From NCBI RefSeq assembly GCF_913055775.1, contig NZ_CAJXJX010000014.1:1-32668 (forward strand): DNA of 32,668 nt, written 5' to 3'. Positions 7,915 to 14,000 of the stretch are shown here, one piece after another. Both the position numbers and the translations under genes were made by a program. The notes under the pieces were generated by a model, which was given only the letters and a program-made list of their open reading frames with translations, was not told where the DNA came from and made no database searches. The stretch's first letter is position 1, and each line of letters starts with the position of its first letter. This DNA comes from an uncultured Demequina sp. (GTDB lineage Bacteria > Actinomycetota > Actinomycetes > Actinomycetales > Demequinaceae).

Positions 7915-7974
7915 GCGAAATGGATCCATTGCGCTCGCCTAACCGCTAGGACGAGCGCAATGGATCCACTGCGC
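7915..7974. repeat. Palindromic intergenic repeat, copy A (palindrome-spacer-palindrome)
   Basis: The 60 bp divide into three 20-bp blocks: a near-palindrome GCGAAATGGATCCATTGCGC (7915-7934), a second near-palindrome TCGCCTAACCGCTAGGACGA (7935-7954), and GCGCAATGGATCCACTGCGC (7955-7974). The 17 nt at 7921-7937 are perfectly complementary to 7952-7968, so the whole can fold into one long hairpin. It fills the 95-bp gap between the convergent ccdA and redoxin genes and matches copy B at 18834-18893 without gaps at about 46 of 60 positions. It may also act as a two-way terminator. Confidence 0.8.
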
Positions 7975-7990
7975 GGAGGGGAAAAGTGGG

Positions 7991-8548
7991 TCAGGAAGCG
8001 GCGAGGCGCTCGGCCTGTTCGAGGATGTCCTCGGTGGTCACCCCGGCTCCGGCGCGCTCGAACGTGCCGTCGTCGTTGACGAACAGGAAGGCTGGCTGCA
8101 ACGCCACGCCGAAGCCCTCCCACAGCGACCCGTCCGTGTCCATCACGTGGGTGGCGTCGCCCACTCCGGTGAAGTCCATGAACTCCTCGACCTCCTCGTC
8201 GGAGGTGATGCGCCCTGCGACTCCCACCAGCTCGACGCCCTCGGGCAGCTGCGCGATCGCATCGGCCACGTAGTCCTTGCCCTCGACCAGGCACGTGGGG
8301 CACCACGGCGCCCAGAACCACAGGATGACGTCGCGATGCTTGAGGGACTCGCCCTCGAGCGTGCCGCCCGCCACCGTCTGCGCGGTGAAGTCGAACGGTC
8401 CCGGCGCAGACTCGGATGCTTCGGAGGACGCGTCTGCGGACGCGGGAGCCTCCGCGGCCGAGTCCGACTGGTCACCGCTCGCGCAGCCGGCAAGCAGCAG
8501 TGCGCCGGCCGCCGTGGCGGCCAGCGCAGTGGTCCATCGACGCGTCAT
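7991..8548 (-). CDS. Exported TlpA/DsbE-like redoxin lipoprotein (WCPTC)
   Basis: A 185-residue secreted thioredoxin-fold protein. Residues 1-22 are a lipoprotein signal peptide (lipobox LAGC, Cys22), followed by a Ser/Ala/Glu-rich linker (about 23-50) and a TlpA/ResA/DsbE-like domain with active site FWAPWCPTC (Cys83, Cys86) and the cis-Pro region LQPAFLFVNDDG. It resembles the mycobacterial exported DsbE/DsbF-type proteins. The ATG at 8548 follows GAGGAGG and lies 17 nt past the stop of the upstream paralogue, so the two form an operon. It probably exchanges electrons with the convergent CcdA. Whether it acts as oxidase, reductase or isomerase cannot be read from the CPTC motif. Confidence 0.85.
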   Translation of the reverse strand: MTRRWTTALAATAAGALLLAGCASGDQSDSAAEAPASADASSEASESAPGPFDFTAQTVAGGTLEGESLKHRDVILWFWAPWCPTCLVEGKDYVADAIAQLPEGVELVGVAGRITSDEEVEEFMDFTGVGDATHVMDTDGSLWEGFGVALQPAFLFVNDDGTFERAGAGVTTEDILEQAERLAAS

Positions 8549-8565
8549 CGCGCCCTCCTCGAGCG

Positions 8566-9228
8566 TCAGTTCTCCGCGAGCCACTCCGCGGCCTGGATGA
8601 TGCCTGCCTCGCCCGTGGCGCCGGGCATGGTCTCGATGGTGCCATCGTCGTTGATCATCACCAGCGCGGGCTGGTACGAGATGCCGAAGTTCGACCACAG
8701 CGAGCCGTCCTCCGAGAACAGGTGCTCGATCCCCTCGAGTTCGTAGTCCTCGACGAACCCCTGTGACGAGCCCAGGTCCGAGTTGCCGGCAAGGCCGTAC
8801 ATCGTCACGCCCTCCGGCAGCTCGCCAATCGTGTCCGCGATCACCGGGGCCTCTGCCTGGCAGATGGGGCACCACGAGGCCCAGATCCACAGGATCGCGT
8901 CCTGGCCCACGAGCGACGCGCCCTCGAAGGCGGCACCGCTGAGCGTCGCGGTGGTGAACTGCAGCTGCTCGGGGACCTCGCCGTCGGCCTTGTCCATGGA
9001 GTCGTCCTCCATGGAGTCGTCCTCCATCGCGTCGTCGGTCGAGTCCTTCTCCATGGTCTCGTCCTCCATGGAGTCGTCCATGGCGTCATGCGTCGCGGAC
9101 ATGGTGGGCTCGGGGCTCGACGGCTCATCCTCGGGGCTGGACGCGGTGGCGCAGGCCGCGAGAGCGAGGCCCGCGACGCAGGCGATGGCAGCAAGGCGTG
9201 CAGTACTCCCAGTGTTCATGGACGGCAT
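8566..9228 (-). CDS. Exported redoxin lipoprotein (WCPIC) with Met/Asp/Glu-rich linker
   Basis: A 220-residue paralogue of the next gene: signal peptide with lipobox LAAC (Cys26), then a strongly acidic linker (about 43-82) with Met at 43, 50, 54, 59, 68, 73 and 78, then a thioredoxin-like domain with active site WASWCPIC (Cys120, Cys123) and cis-Pro region SYQPALVMINDDG. The linker is built from degenerate 15-bp repeats encoding variants of Ser-Met-Glu-Asp-Asp. Met-rich and acidic stretches in exported proteins can bind copper or act as sacrificial oxidant targets; neither is shown here. The first ATG (9228) has GAGGGG at a good distance. It is the first gene of the redoxin pair and begins 54 nt after dnaB ends, so read-through from dnaB is possible. 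Confidence 0.85.
   Translation of the reverse strand: MPSMNTGSTARLAAIACVAGLALAACATASSPEDEPSSPEPTMSATHDAMDDSMEDETMEKDSTDDAMEDDSMEDDSMDKADGEVPEQLQFTTATLSGAAFEGASLVGQDAILWIWASWCPICQAEAPVIADTIGELPEGVTMYGLAGNSDLGSSQGFVEDYELEGIEHLFSEDGSLWSNFGISYQPALVMINDDGTIETMPGATGEAGIIQAAEWLAEN
8983..9102 (-). repeat. Degenerate 15-bp tandem repeats encoding the Met/acidic linker
   Basis: On the plus strand the word GGAGTCGTCCTCCAT and close variants recur through this stretch, in frame with the redoxin lipoprotein. Slippage or unequal recombination could change the linker length between strains. Confidence 0.7.
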
Positions 9229-9282
9229 TCGGAGTCCCCTCTTGAGCGGATGGGTGCGACCGCGCCCTGCGGCTGTGAGGAC

Positions 9283-10650
9283 CTAGAGGTCCGCCGCCAT
9301 GTCCGCGAAGTGCGCGTAGTCCTTCTTGAACGCTACCGCGATGGTGTCCGTGGGGCCCGCGCGGTGCTTGGCGACGATGAAGTCGGCCTCGCCCGGGCGG
9401 TTGTCGCGGTCGTAGGCGTCATCGCGGTGGAGCAGGATGACGATGTCCGCGTCCTGCTCGATCGCGCCGGACTCACGCATGTCGGACAGCATCGGCTTCT
9501 TCTCCGTCCGCTGCTCGGGCCCACGGTTCAGCTGCGAGATCGCGATGACGGGGACCTCGATCTCCTTGGCGAGCAGCTTGAGCGCTCGCGAGAATTCCGA
9601 GACCTCCTGCTGGCGGGACTCGACCTTGCGGCCCGAGCTCATCAGCTGCAGGTAGTCGACCACGACCAGGCTCAGATCGTGCTGCTGCTTGAGGCGGCGG
9701 CACTTCGCGCGGATCTCCATGAGCGACATGTTCGGCGAGTCGTCGATGAACAACGGCGCGCTCGAGACCTTCGCCGCAGTCTGGGCGAGGCGCTCCCAGT
9801 CGCCCGGGCCCATGGGTCCCTTGGTGAGACGCGACAGCTTGACCCCGGCCTCCGCGGAGAGCATGCGCTTGGTGATCTCCTCGCGGCTCATCTCCAGCGA
9901 GAAGATGACCGACGCCTTGCCTGCCTTGATGGACGCCGCGCGCGCAATGTCGAGGCCCAGCGTCGACTTGCCGATCGCGGGTCGCGCCGCGATCACCACC
10001 ATCTGGCCGCCCTGAAGCCCGCCCGTGAGCTCATCGAGCTGGTGGAAGCCCGTGGGGATGCCGAGCATCTGTCCGTCGCGGCTCGACGACGCCTCGACCT
10101 GCTCGAGCGTGGTCTCCATGACGTCGCCGATGGACAGGTAGTCCTCGGAGTTGCGCCGCTCCGTGACCGAGAAGATCTCCGCCTGGGCGCCGTCGACCAC
10201 CATGTCGACCTCGGCACCGTCCGAGTCGTAGCCCATCGCCGCGATGCGCGTGCCGGCCTCGACCAGGCGGCGCAGGATCGACTGCTCGCGGACCAGGCGC
10301 GCGTAGTAGCCGGCCGAGGCCGCGGAGGGCACCACCCAGATCAGCGTGTGGAGGGACTCCGAGCCGCCCACGCGGCCCAGCTGGTTGGTGCGCTGCAGTT
10401 CGGCGCTGACCGTGAGCGCGTCCACCGGGTCACCGGCGTTATAGAGCTTGACGGCGATATCGAAGATCAGCTCGTGCGCGGGCTTGTAGAAGTCGTCCGC
10501 GCGGACGGACTCGATCACGTCCGCCATCGCGTCCTTCGACAGCAGCATCGAGCCGATCACCGACTGCTCGGCCTCGAGGTTCTGGGGAGGGAGACGATCG
10601 TAGGTGGCCGGTTCCGGGCCGTAGGAGGCTTCGAGCTCCTCTACTGACAT
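9283..10650 (-). CDS. dnaB: Replicative DNA helicase DnaB
   Basis: A 455-residue helicase that unwinds the fork ahead of the replisome. The N-terminal DnaB domain begins at about residue 17 (PPQNLEAEQSVIGSMLLS). The C-terminal RecA-like domain has Walker A in AARPAIGKSTL, Walker B LVVVDYLQLM, and the downstream motifs ISQLNRGPEQR and SDMRESGAIEQDADIVILLHR. There is no intein. The ATG at 10650 follows AAAGGGGG; the frame is open well upstream, but that stretch is non-coding. A promoter with 17-bp spacing lies at 10711-10739, and a cluster of DnaA-box-like sites lies upstream of it. The gene sits apart from the rplI operon that precedes it on the same strand. Confidence 0.97.
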   Translation of the reverse strand: MSVEELEASYGPEPATYDRLPPQNLEAEQSVIGSMLLSKDAMADVIESVRADDFYKPAHELIFDIAVKLYNAGDPVDALTVSAELQRTNQLGRVGGSESLHTLIWVVPSAASAGYYARLVREQSILRRLVEAGTRIAAMGYDSDGAEVDMVVDGAQAEIFSVTERRNSEDYLSIGDVMETTLEQVEASSSRDGQMLGIPTGFHQLDELTGGLQGGQMVVIAARPAIGKSTLGLDIARAASIKAGKASVIFSLEMSREEITKRMLSAEAGVKLSRLTKGPMGPGDWERLAQTAAKVSSAPLFIDDSPNMSLMEIRAKCRRLKQQHDLSLVVVDYLQLMSSGRKVESRQQEVSEFSRALKLLAKEIEVPVIAISQLNRGPEQRTEKKPMLSDMRESGAIEQDADIVILLHRDDAYDRDNRPGEADFIVAKHRAGPTDTIAVAFKKDYAHFADMAADL

Positions 10651-10687
10651 GCGGTGCGCCCCCTTTCTGTTGTCGGCTCCCTGCAGT

Positions 10688-10701
10688 GTCCCTCGAGGGA
10701 C
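10688..10701. promoter_or_regulatory. Perfect palindrome GTCCCTCGAGGGAC at the dnaB transcription start
   Basis: This 14-bp perfect palindrome lies 9 nt downstream of the predicted dnaB -10 hexamer, about where transcription should start. It could be an operator or an RNA stem in the dnaB leader. Confidence 0.45.
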
Positions 10702-10710
10702 TGACACGCC

Positions 10711-10739
10711 AACGTAGGGGCTGCCGCGAGTCCGCACAA
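10711..10739 (-). promoter_or_regulatory. dnaB promoter (TTGTGC - 17 bp - TACGTT)
   Basis: Read on the minus strand, TTGTGC (10739-10734) and TACGTT (10716-10711) are separated by 17 bp, the spacing of a housekeeping promoter. The -35 matches only TTG of the consensus; the -10 fits TAnnnT. Confidence 0.5.
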
Positions 10740-10757
10740 GTCGGGGCTGCGGGGGCC

Positions 10758-10971
10758 CGTGGACAACCCGTGGATACACGCCGTGTGCACAGTGGACGAT
10801 CTGTGAAGAACCCGCGTGGCGCACTGTGGACAGGAATGTGGATGGAGCATCCACATTGTCTGCGGACGCGCGTCTAGCAGGGACTTTACCGTCGCTTTCA
10901 CTGTGGACATCGACGCTCGAAAAGTCCTCGGCGTGTCGCGTTCCGGCGTGTCGCGCGAGTGGTTTTCCACA
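10758..10971. promoter_or_regulatory. Cluster of DnaA-box-like sites upstream of dnaB
   Basis: Four 9-mers differ by one base from TGTGGACAA, the complement of the actinobacterial DnaA box TTGTCCACA: CGTGGACAA (10758-10766), TGTGGACAG (10825-10833), TGTGGACAT (10902-10910) and, reversed, TTTTCCACA (10963-10971). A weaker AGTGGACGA is at 10791. Between them, AATGTGGATG-gag-CATCCACATT (10835-10857) is a perfect inverted repeat carrying two opposed TGTGGAT half-boxes. The sites lie just upstream of the dnaB promoter. Confidence 0.6.
10929..10955 (+). repeat. Direct repeat CGGCGTGTCGCG, 15-bp period
   Basis: Copies at 10929-10940 and 10944-10955 are identical; a partial copy, CGCGTGTCGC, follows at 10974-10983. 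They lie among the DnaA-box-like sites. Confidence 0.6.
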
Positions 10972-11045
10972 CCCGCGTGTCGCCCCTGGTGAGAGCGTTG
11001 CGGGCCCGCAACCGCGCATCGGCCCGCTGCAATCCAGACCCGCTG

Positions 11046-11159
11046 GCCGCTCAACACACAGGTGTGGCTGGCGGCGGCCAAGGGGCGGATGGGGACTCAC
11101 TTGCGCCTCAGGAGACCCGCGAGTCACAGGCGTGTGTTGAGCGGCTCGCCTGAGGCAAG
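11046..11159. repeat. Crossing inverted repeats (pseudoknot topology)
   Basis: GCCGCTCAACACAC (11046-11059) is perfectly complementary to 11132-11145. CTTGCGCCTCAGG (11100-11112) is complementary to CCTGAGGCAAG (11149-11159) apart from a 2-nt bulge. The second pair's arms lie one inside and one outside the first pair, so both helices together would make a pseudoknot-like fold, or they are alternatives. No gene covers this stretch. Confidence 0.55.
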
Positions 11160-11220
11160 CAGCGCGCGGCGCAGGGGCCGAGAGCGAGAGGGCGCAGGGC
11201 CCGCACCGCACCAACGCGAA

Positions 11221-11255
11221 AGGCCCGGCACCCGCATGGAGCGGGAACCGGGCCT
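11221..11255 (-). terminator. Strong hairpin terminator of the rpsF-rplI operon
   Basis: AGGCCCGG (11221-11228) pairs with CCGGGCCT (11248-11255), and CCCGC/GCGGG extends the stem inside. It lies 17 nt after the rplI stop; on the minus strand the stem is followed by TTTCG. Confidence 0.85.
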
Positions 11256-11271
11256 CTCGACCTGTGAAGGG

Positions 11272-11718
11272 TTACTTCGCGGCCACGACCTGGACCTCGA
11301 CGGTCGCCGAGATCTCGTCGTGCAGGGTGACCTGCACGGTGTAGGTGCCGAGCGCCTTGATGGGCTGGGCGATGTGGATGCGACGCTTGTCGACCTTCGC
11401 GCGGTCGCCGATGGCGGTCGCGATGTCGGCCGGGGTCACGGCGCCGAACAGACGACCGGAGTCGCCCGCCTTCGCCTCGACGCGGACCGCCTTGGACTGC
11501 AGCGAGTCACGGGCCGCCTGGGCCTCCTCGGTGCTGGCGATCTCCTTCTCGCGACGCGACTTGCGCAGCGCCTCGATCTGCTTCTCCGCGCCGGCCGACC
11601 ACGGGGTGGCCAGCTTGCGGGGAACCAGGTAGTTGCGCGCGTAGCCGTCCTTGACGTCGACCACGTCGCCGGCGATGCCGAGGCCGGAGACCTCGTGGGT
11701 CAGGATGAGCTTTGCCAT
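11272..11718 (-). CDS. rplI: 50S ribosomal protein L9
   Basis: A 148-residue L9, the usual length. The N-terminal 23S rRNA-binding domain carries the family signature (LGIAGDVVDVKDGYARNYLVPRKLA, about 13-37), followed by the long connecting helix (AGAEKQIEALRKSRREKEIAS) and a C-terminal domain ending in QVVAAK. It is the last gene of the rpsF-ssb-rpsR-rplI operon, 14 nt after rpsR, and is followed by a strong terminator. Confidence 0.97.
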   Translation of the reverse strand: MAKLILTHEVSGLGIAGDVVDVKDGYARNYLVPRKLATPWSAGAEKQIEALRKSRREKEIASTEEAQAARDSLQSKAVRVEAKAGDSGRLFGAVTPADIATAIGDRAKVDKRRIHIAQPIKALGTYTVQVTLHDEISATVEVQVVAAK

Positions 11719-11732
11719 GAGAGCCCTCCCGA

Positions 11733-11969
11733 TCAGCGGCCGGAGCCGGCGTAGGGGAGAAGGGCCATCTCGCGGGCGACCTTGATCGCGCGCGCGATCT
11801 CGCGCTGCTCCTGGACGGTCACGCCGGTCACGCGGCGCGAGCGGATCTTGCCGCGGTCCGAGATGAACTTGCGCAGCAGGGCCGTGTCCTTGTAGTCGAC
11901 CTTGTCGACCTTGGCGGCCTTGAGCGGGTTCACCTTCTTGCGCGGCTTGCGGATGTCGTGCTTAGCCAT
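11733..11969 (-). CDS. rpsR: 30S ribosomal protein S18, zinc-free (C-minus) form
   Basis: A 78-residue S18 with the conserved core [49 protein letters not shown]. It contains no cysteine, so the CxxC zinc site of many actinobacterial S18 proteins is absent. In this operon position a C-minus S18 is, from memory, common in Micrococcales; in other actinobacteria C-minus paralogues are Zur-controlled. It lies in the ribosomal operon between ssb and rplI with no Zur-like palindrome nearby, so it is the housekeeping copy. Confidence 0.97.
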   Translation of the reverse strand: MAKHDIRKPRKKVNPLKAAKVDKVDYKDTALLRKFISDRGKIRSRRVTGVTVQEQREIARAIKVAREMALLPYAGSGR

Positions 11970-11996
11970 TGTTGGAACTCCTGAGTGGAAAAGTGT

Positions 11997-12470
11997 TTAG
12001 AACGGGGGCTCGTCCGACGCGGGGGCCGAGGCCCACGGGTCGTTCGAGGAGCCGCCTGCCGGCGCGGAGTTGCCGCCGCCGCCGAAGCCGCCGCCGGAGC
12101 CGCCCTGACGCTGCGTACGGTTCACCTTGGCGGTGGCGTAGCGGAGCGAAGGGCCGACCTCGTCGGCCTGCATCTCGACGACGGTGCGCTTCTCGCCGTT
12201 CGACTCGAACGATCGCTGCACCAGGCGGCCGGTCACGATGACCCGCATGCCCTTGGTAAGCGACTCGGCCACGTTCTCCGCGGCCTCACGCCACAGGGAG
12301 CAGCGCATGAACAGGGTCTCCCCATCCTTGAACTCGTTCGTCTGACGATCGAAGGTTCGCGGAGTGGAAGCCACCGTGAAGTTCACGACCGCGGCGCCGG
12401 ACTGGATGAATCGCAGCTCCGGGTCGGCCGTGAGGTTGCCCACGATGGTGAATGGAGTCTCGCCTGCCAT
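11997..12470 (-). CDS. ssb: Single-stranded DNA-binding protein
   Basis: A 157-residue SSB that coats single-stranded DNA in replication and repair. The OB-fold domain spans about 1-110 (starting [21 protein letters not shown], with [32 protein letters not shown]). A Gly/Ser-rich linker follows (about 116-140), then the acidic partner-binding tip SDEPPF at the C-terminus. The ATG at 12470 follows AAGGGG. Position between rpsF and rpsR is the usual one. Confidence 0.97.
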   Translation of the reverse strand: MAGETPFTIVGNLTADPELRFIQSGAAVVNFTVASTPRTFDRQTNEFKDGETLFMRCSLWREAAENVAESLTKGMRVIVTGRLVQRSFESNGEKRTVVEMQADEVGPSLRYATAKVNRTQRQGGSGGGFGGGGNSAPAGGSSNDPWASAPASDEPPF

Positions 12471-12519
12471 GTTCTATCCCCTTGGTTTCGTGTTCGAGTC
12501 GGTTGCAGTCGGGAGTGCG

Positions 12520-12810
12520 CTACTTGGCGTCGGGACGCAGCAGCTTGGTGCGAAGAATCGACTCGTTGAGGCCCAGCTGACGCTCGAGCTCCTTGGCCGT
12601 GGCGGACTCGGCGGTGAAGTTGATCACCGCGTAGATCCCGTCGTTCTTCTTCTTGATCGGGTAGGCCAGGCGACGGCGGCCCCACACGTCGAGGTTGTCG
12701 ACGGTGCCCTTGTCGCTGGTGACCACGTTCAGGTACTTGTCGAGCGACGGCTGAACCGTGCGCTCGTCCACCTCAGGGTCGAGGATGACCATCATTTCGT
12801 ACTGACGCAT
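12520..12810 (-). CDS. rpsF: 30S ribosomal protein S6
   Basis: A 96-residue S6, starting [19 protein letters not shown], with the conserved [23 protein letters not shown] core. S6 pairs with S18 on the ribosome. The ATG at 12810 follows AGGAGGTGG. The frame is open upstream to 12939, but that part covers the leader and promoter. It is the first gene of the operon, divergent from femX; a short leader with one perfect stem-loop precedes it. Confidence 0.97.
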   Translation of the reverse strand: MRQYEMMVILDPEVDERTVQPSLDKYLNVVTSDKGTVDNLDVWGRRRLAYPIKKKNDGIYAVINFTAESATAKELERQLGLNESILRTKLLRPDAK

Positions 12811-12839
12811 CGAATACCCACCTCCTCTGGACTCATGCG

Positions 12840-12858
12840 GCCACGGACGTTCCGTGGC
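12840..12858 (-). promoter_or_regulatory. Stem-loop in the rpsF leader
   Basis: GCCACGGA (12840-12847) pairs perfectly with TCCGTGGC (12851-12858), loop of 3 nt, about 30 nt upstream of the rpsF ATG. Many bacteria have an S6:S18-binding leader at this place, so an autoregulatory role is possible; I could not match the specific conserved bases of that motif. Confidence 0.4.
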
Positions 12859-12909
12859 AGGAGGGTTGATGCAGGCCCGCTCGCCAGGAGGGCGATTGGG
12901 CCATCGACA

Positions 12910-12939
12910 AGGATACCGTGCGTGGGCCGTTCGCGTCAT
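12910..12939 (-). promoter_or_regulatory. rpsF operon promoter (ATGACG - 18 bp - TATCCT)
   Basis: On the minus strand ATGACG (12939-12934) and TATCCT (12915-12910) are separated by 18 bp. The -35 matches 4 of 6 consensus bases. A DnaA-box-like CTGTCCACA (12942-12950) abuts the -35 side. Confidence 0.45.
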
Positions 12940-12941
12940 CC

Positions 12942-12950
12942 CTGTCCACA
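12942..12950. promoter_or_regulatory. DnaA-box-like site in the rpsF/femX divergent promoter
   Basis: CTGTCCACA differs by one base from TTGTCCACA and sits inside CCTGTCCACAGG, between the outward-facing promoters of rpsF and femX. Confidence 0.4.
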
Positions 12951-12952
12951 GG

Positions 12953-12958
12953 TAGCCT
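12953..12958 (+). promoter_or_regulatory. -10 element of a leaderless promoter (TAGCCT)
   Basis: TAGCCT is followed by 7 nt and then the GTG at 12966; there is no Shine-Dalgarno sequence in front of that GTG. Confidence 0.5.
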
Positions 12959-12965
12959 CGTAGCC

Positions 12966-14000
12966 GTGACGGAACTGCGCATCGAGCACTGGGACGACGC
13001 CCGCTTCATGGACGCCGCGCGCGCCTGGGGCCACCCGGTGCCGATCGAGCAGGCGCCCGCCTGGGACGCGTTCGACCTGGCAGTCGACGGACGCTCGCCG
13101 TGGCGACGGCTCGCCGTCCTGGATGGGGCCGATGCGGTGGTCGCCCTGATCGCCCTGTCCGCGTTCGAGGGGCGCGGCTTCACGTACCTGTGGGCCAAGC
13201 ACGGGCCGATGTGGCCGTCCCGCCCCGGCGCCGATGCGGAGGCCGCGGTGCGCGCGGCGGTGGTGGACTACGTGCGTCGCGAGGCACCGTCGGTCGCGTT
13301 CGTGCGCATGCACGCGTGGCATCGCGCGCCGGACCTTCTCGAGCTGCTCCAGACCGTCACCTACGACACCACCGTCGTCATCGACCTCACCCGCACCGAG
13401 GACGAGATCCTCGCGTCCTTCACCAAGCGCGGCCGCTACAAGACGCGCAAGGTGCTCAAGGACGAGCACATGACGGTCACCGACGAGTCGGGCATGACGC
13501 ACGAGCAGTTCGCCGAGCTGTACGAGATCTATCGCGAGACCGCCGAGCGCGACGGCTTCGGCATCTTCCCCATGGACGTCTACACGACCATGATCGACTC
13601 CCTGGGAGAGCACGCGCGCGTCTTTGTGGCGCGACGCCACGACACCGGCCCCGACGGCGACCTCGCGCCCGGCCGCGCGGTGTCCTGGGTCATCGCGCTC
13701 GTCCATGACGGCGGCGGCGTCGACTTCTACGCGGGCGGCAACCGCGAGGCGCGGGACACCAACGCGGCCATCGCCCTCAAGTGGCACATCTTCACGGCGC
13801 TCAAGGCCGAGGGAGTCACCCGCTACGACCTCATGGGCGTGGGCTCCGAGCGCGCGCCGCAGCTCGCCGGTGTGGGCGAGTTCAAGCACCAGTTCGGCGA
13901 TGACGTCGAGATCGACGGCGCGTGGGACGTGCCCGTCAAGGCGCTGCGCTACCGCATGCTGGTGCTCGCGCTGAGGCTCAAGCGCCTGCTGCGTCGCTGA
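12966..14000 (+). CDS. FemAB/FemX family peptidoglycan aminoacyltransferase
   Basis: A 344-residue protein of the FemX/FemAB family: two GNAT-like domains that use aminoacyl-tRNA to add the first residue of the peptidoglycan interpeptide bridge to lipid II. Typical features are the N-terminal [12 protein letters not shown], the basic stretch [17 protein letters not shown] that follows the [16 protein letters not shown] motif, and the C-terminal [40 protein letters not shown]. There is no large coiled-coil insertion, as expected for short actinobacterial members. GTG at 12966 is chosen for the leaderless promoter and because the protein then starts [11 protein letters not shown]; an upstream ATG at 12918 would place the promoter inside the gene. 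Its last 23 bp overlap the end of the convergent gene. The amino acid added is unknown. Confidence 0.85.
   Translation: MTELRIEHWDDARFMDAARAWGHPVPIEQAPAWDAFDLAVDGRSPWRRLAVLDGADAVVALIALSAFEGRGFTYLWAKHGPMWPSRPGADAEAAVRAAVVDYVRREAPSVAFVRMHAWHRAPDLLELLQTVTYDTTVVIDLTRTEDEILASFTKRGRYKTRKVLKDEHMTVTDESGMTHEQFAELYEIYRETAERDGFGIFPMDVYTTMIDSLGEHARVFVARRHDTGPDGDLAPGRAVSWVIALVHDGGGVDFYAGGNREARDTNAAIALKWHIFTALKAEGVTRYDLMGVGSERAPQLAGVGEFKHQFGDDVEIDGAWDVPVKALRYRMLVLALRLKRLLRR

Larger units (their letters stand above)
10651..11271. other. 621-bp non-coding region between dnaB and rplI
   Basis: I see no convincing gene here on either strand. The region holds, from left to right, the dnaB ribosome site and promoter with a palindrome, several DnaA-box-like 9-mers (10758-10971), a 10-bp-arm palindrome, a 12-bp direct repeat, crossing inverted repeats (11046-11159), and the rplI terminator (11221-11255). 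Confidence 0.8.

Noticed and set aside
10758-10971. The DnaA-box cluster as the chromosomal oriC itself
   Set aside because: dnaA and dnaN are not adjacent, there is no AT-rich unwinding region, and the gene order points to oriC beyond the right edge.
10651-11214. N-terminal extension of dnaB to 11214, and short frames in this gap
   Set aside because: DnaB proteins begin near 10650, with a ribosome site there; upstream sequence is full of repeats and promoter elements, and the extension is low-complexity.
11997-12120. Gly-rich repetitive stretch in ssb as a possible repeat element
   Set aside because: It is the ordinary flexible linker of SSB and ends in the expected acidic tip.
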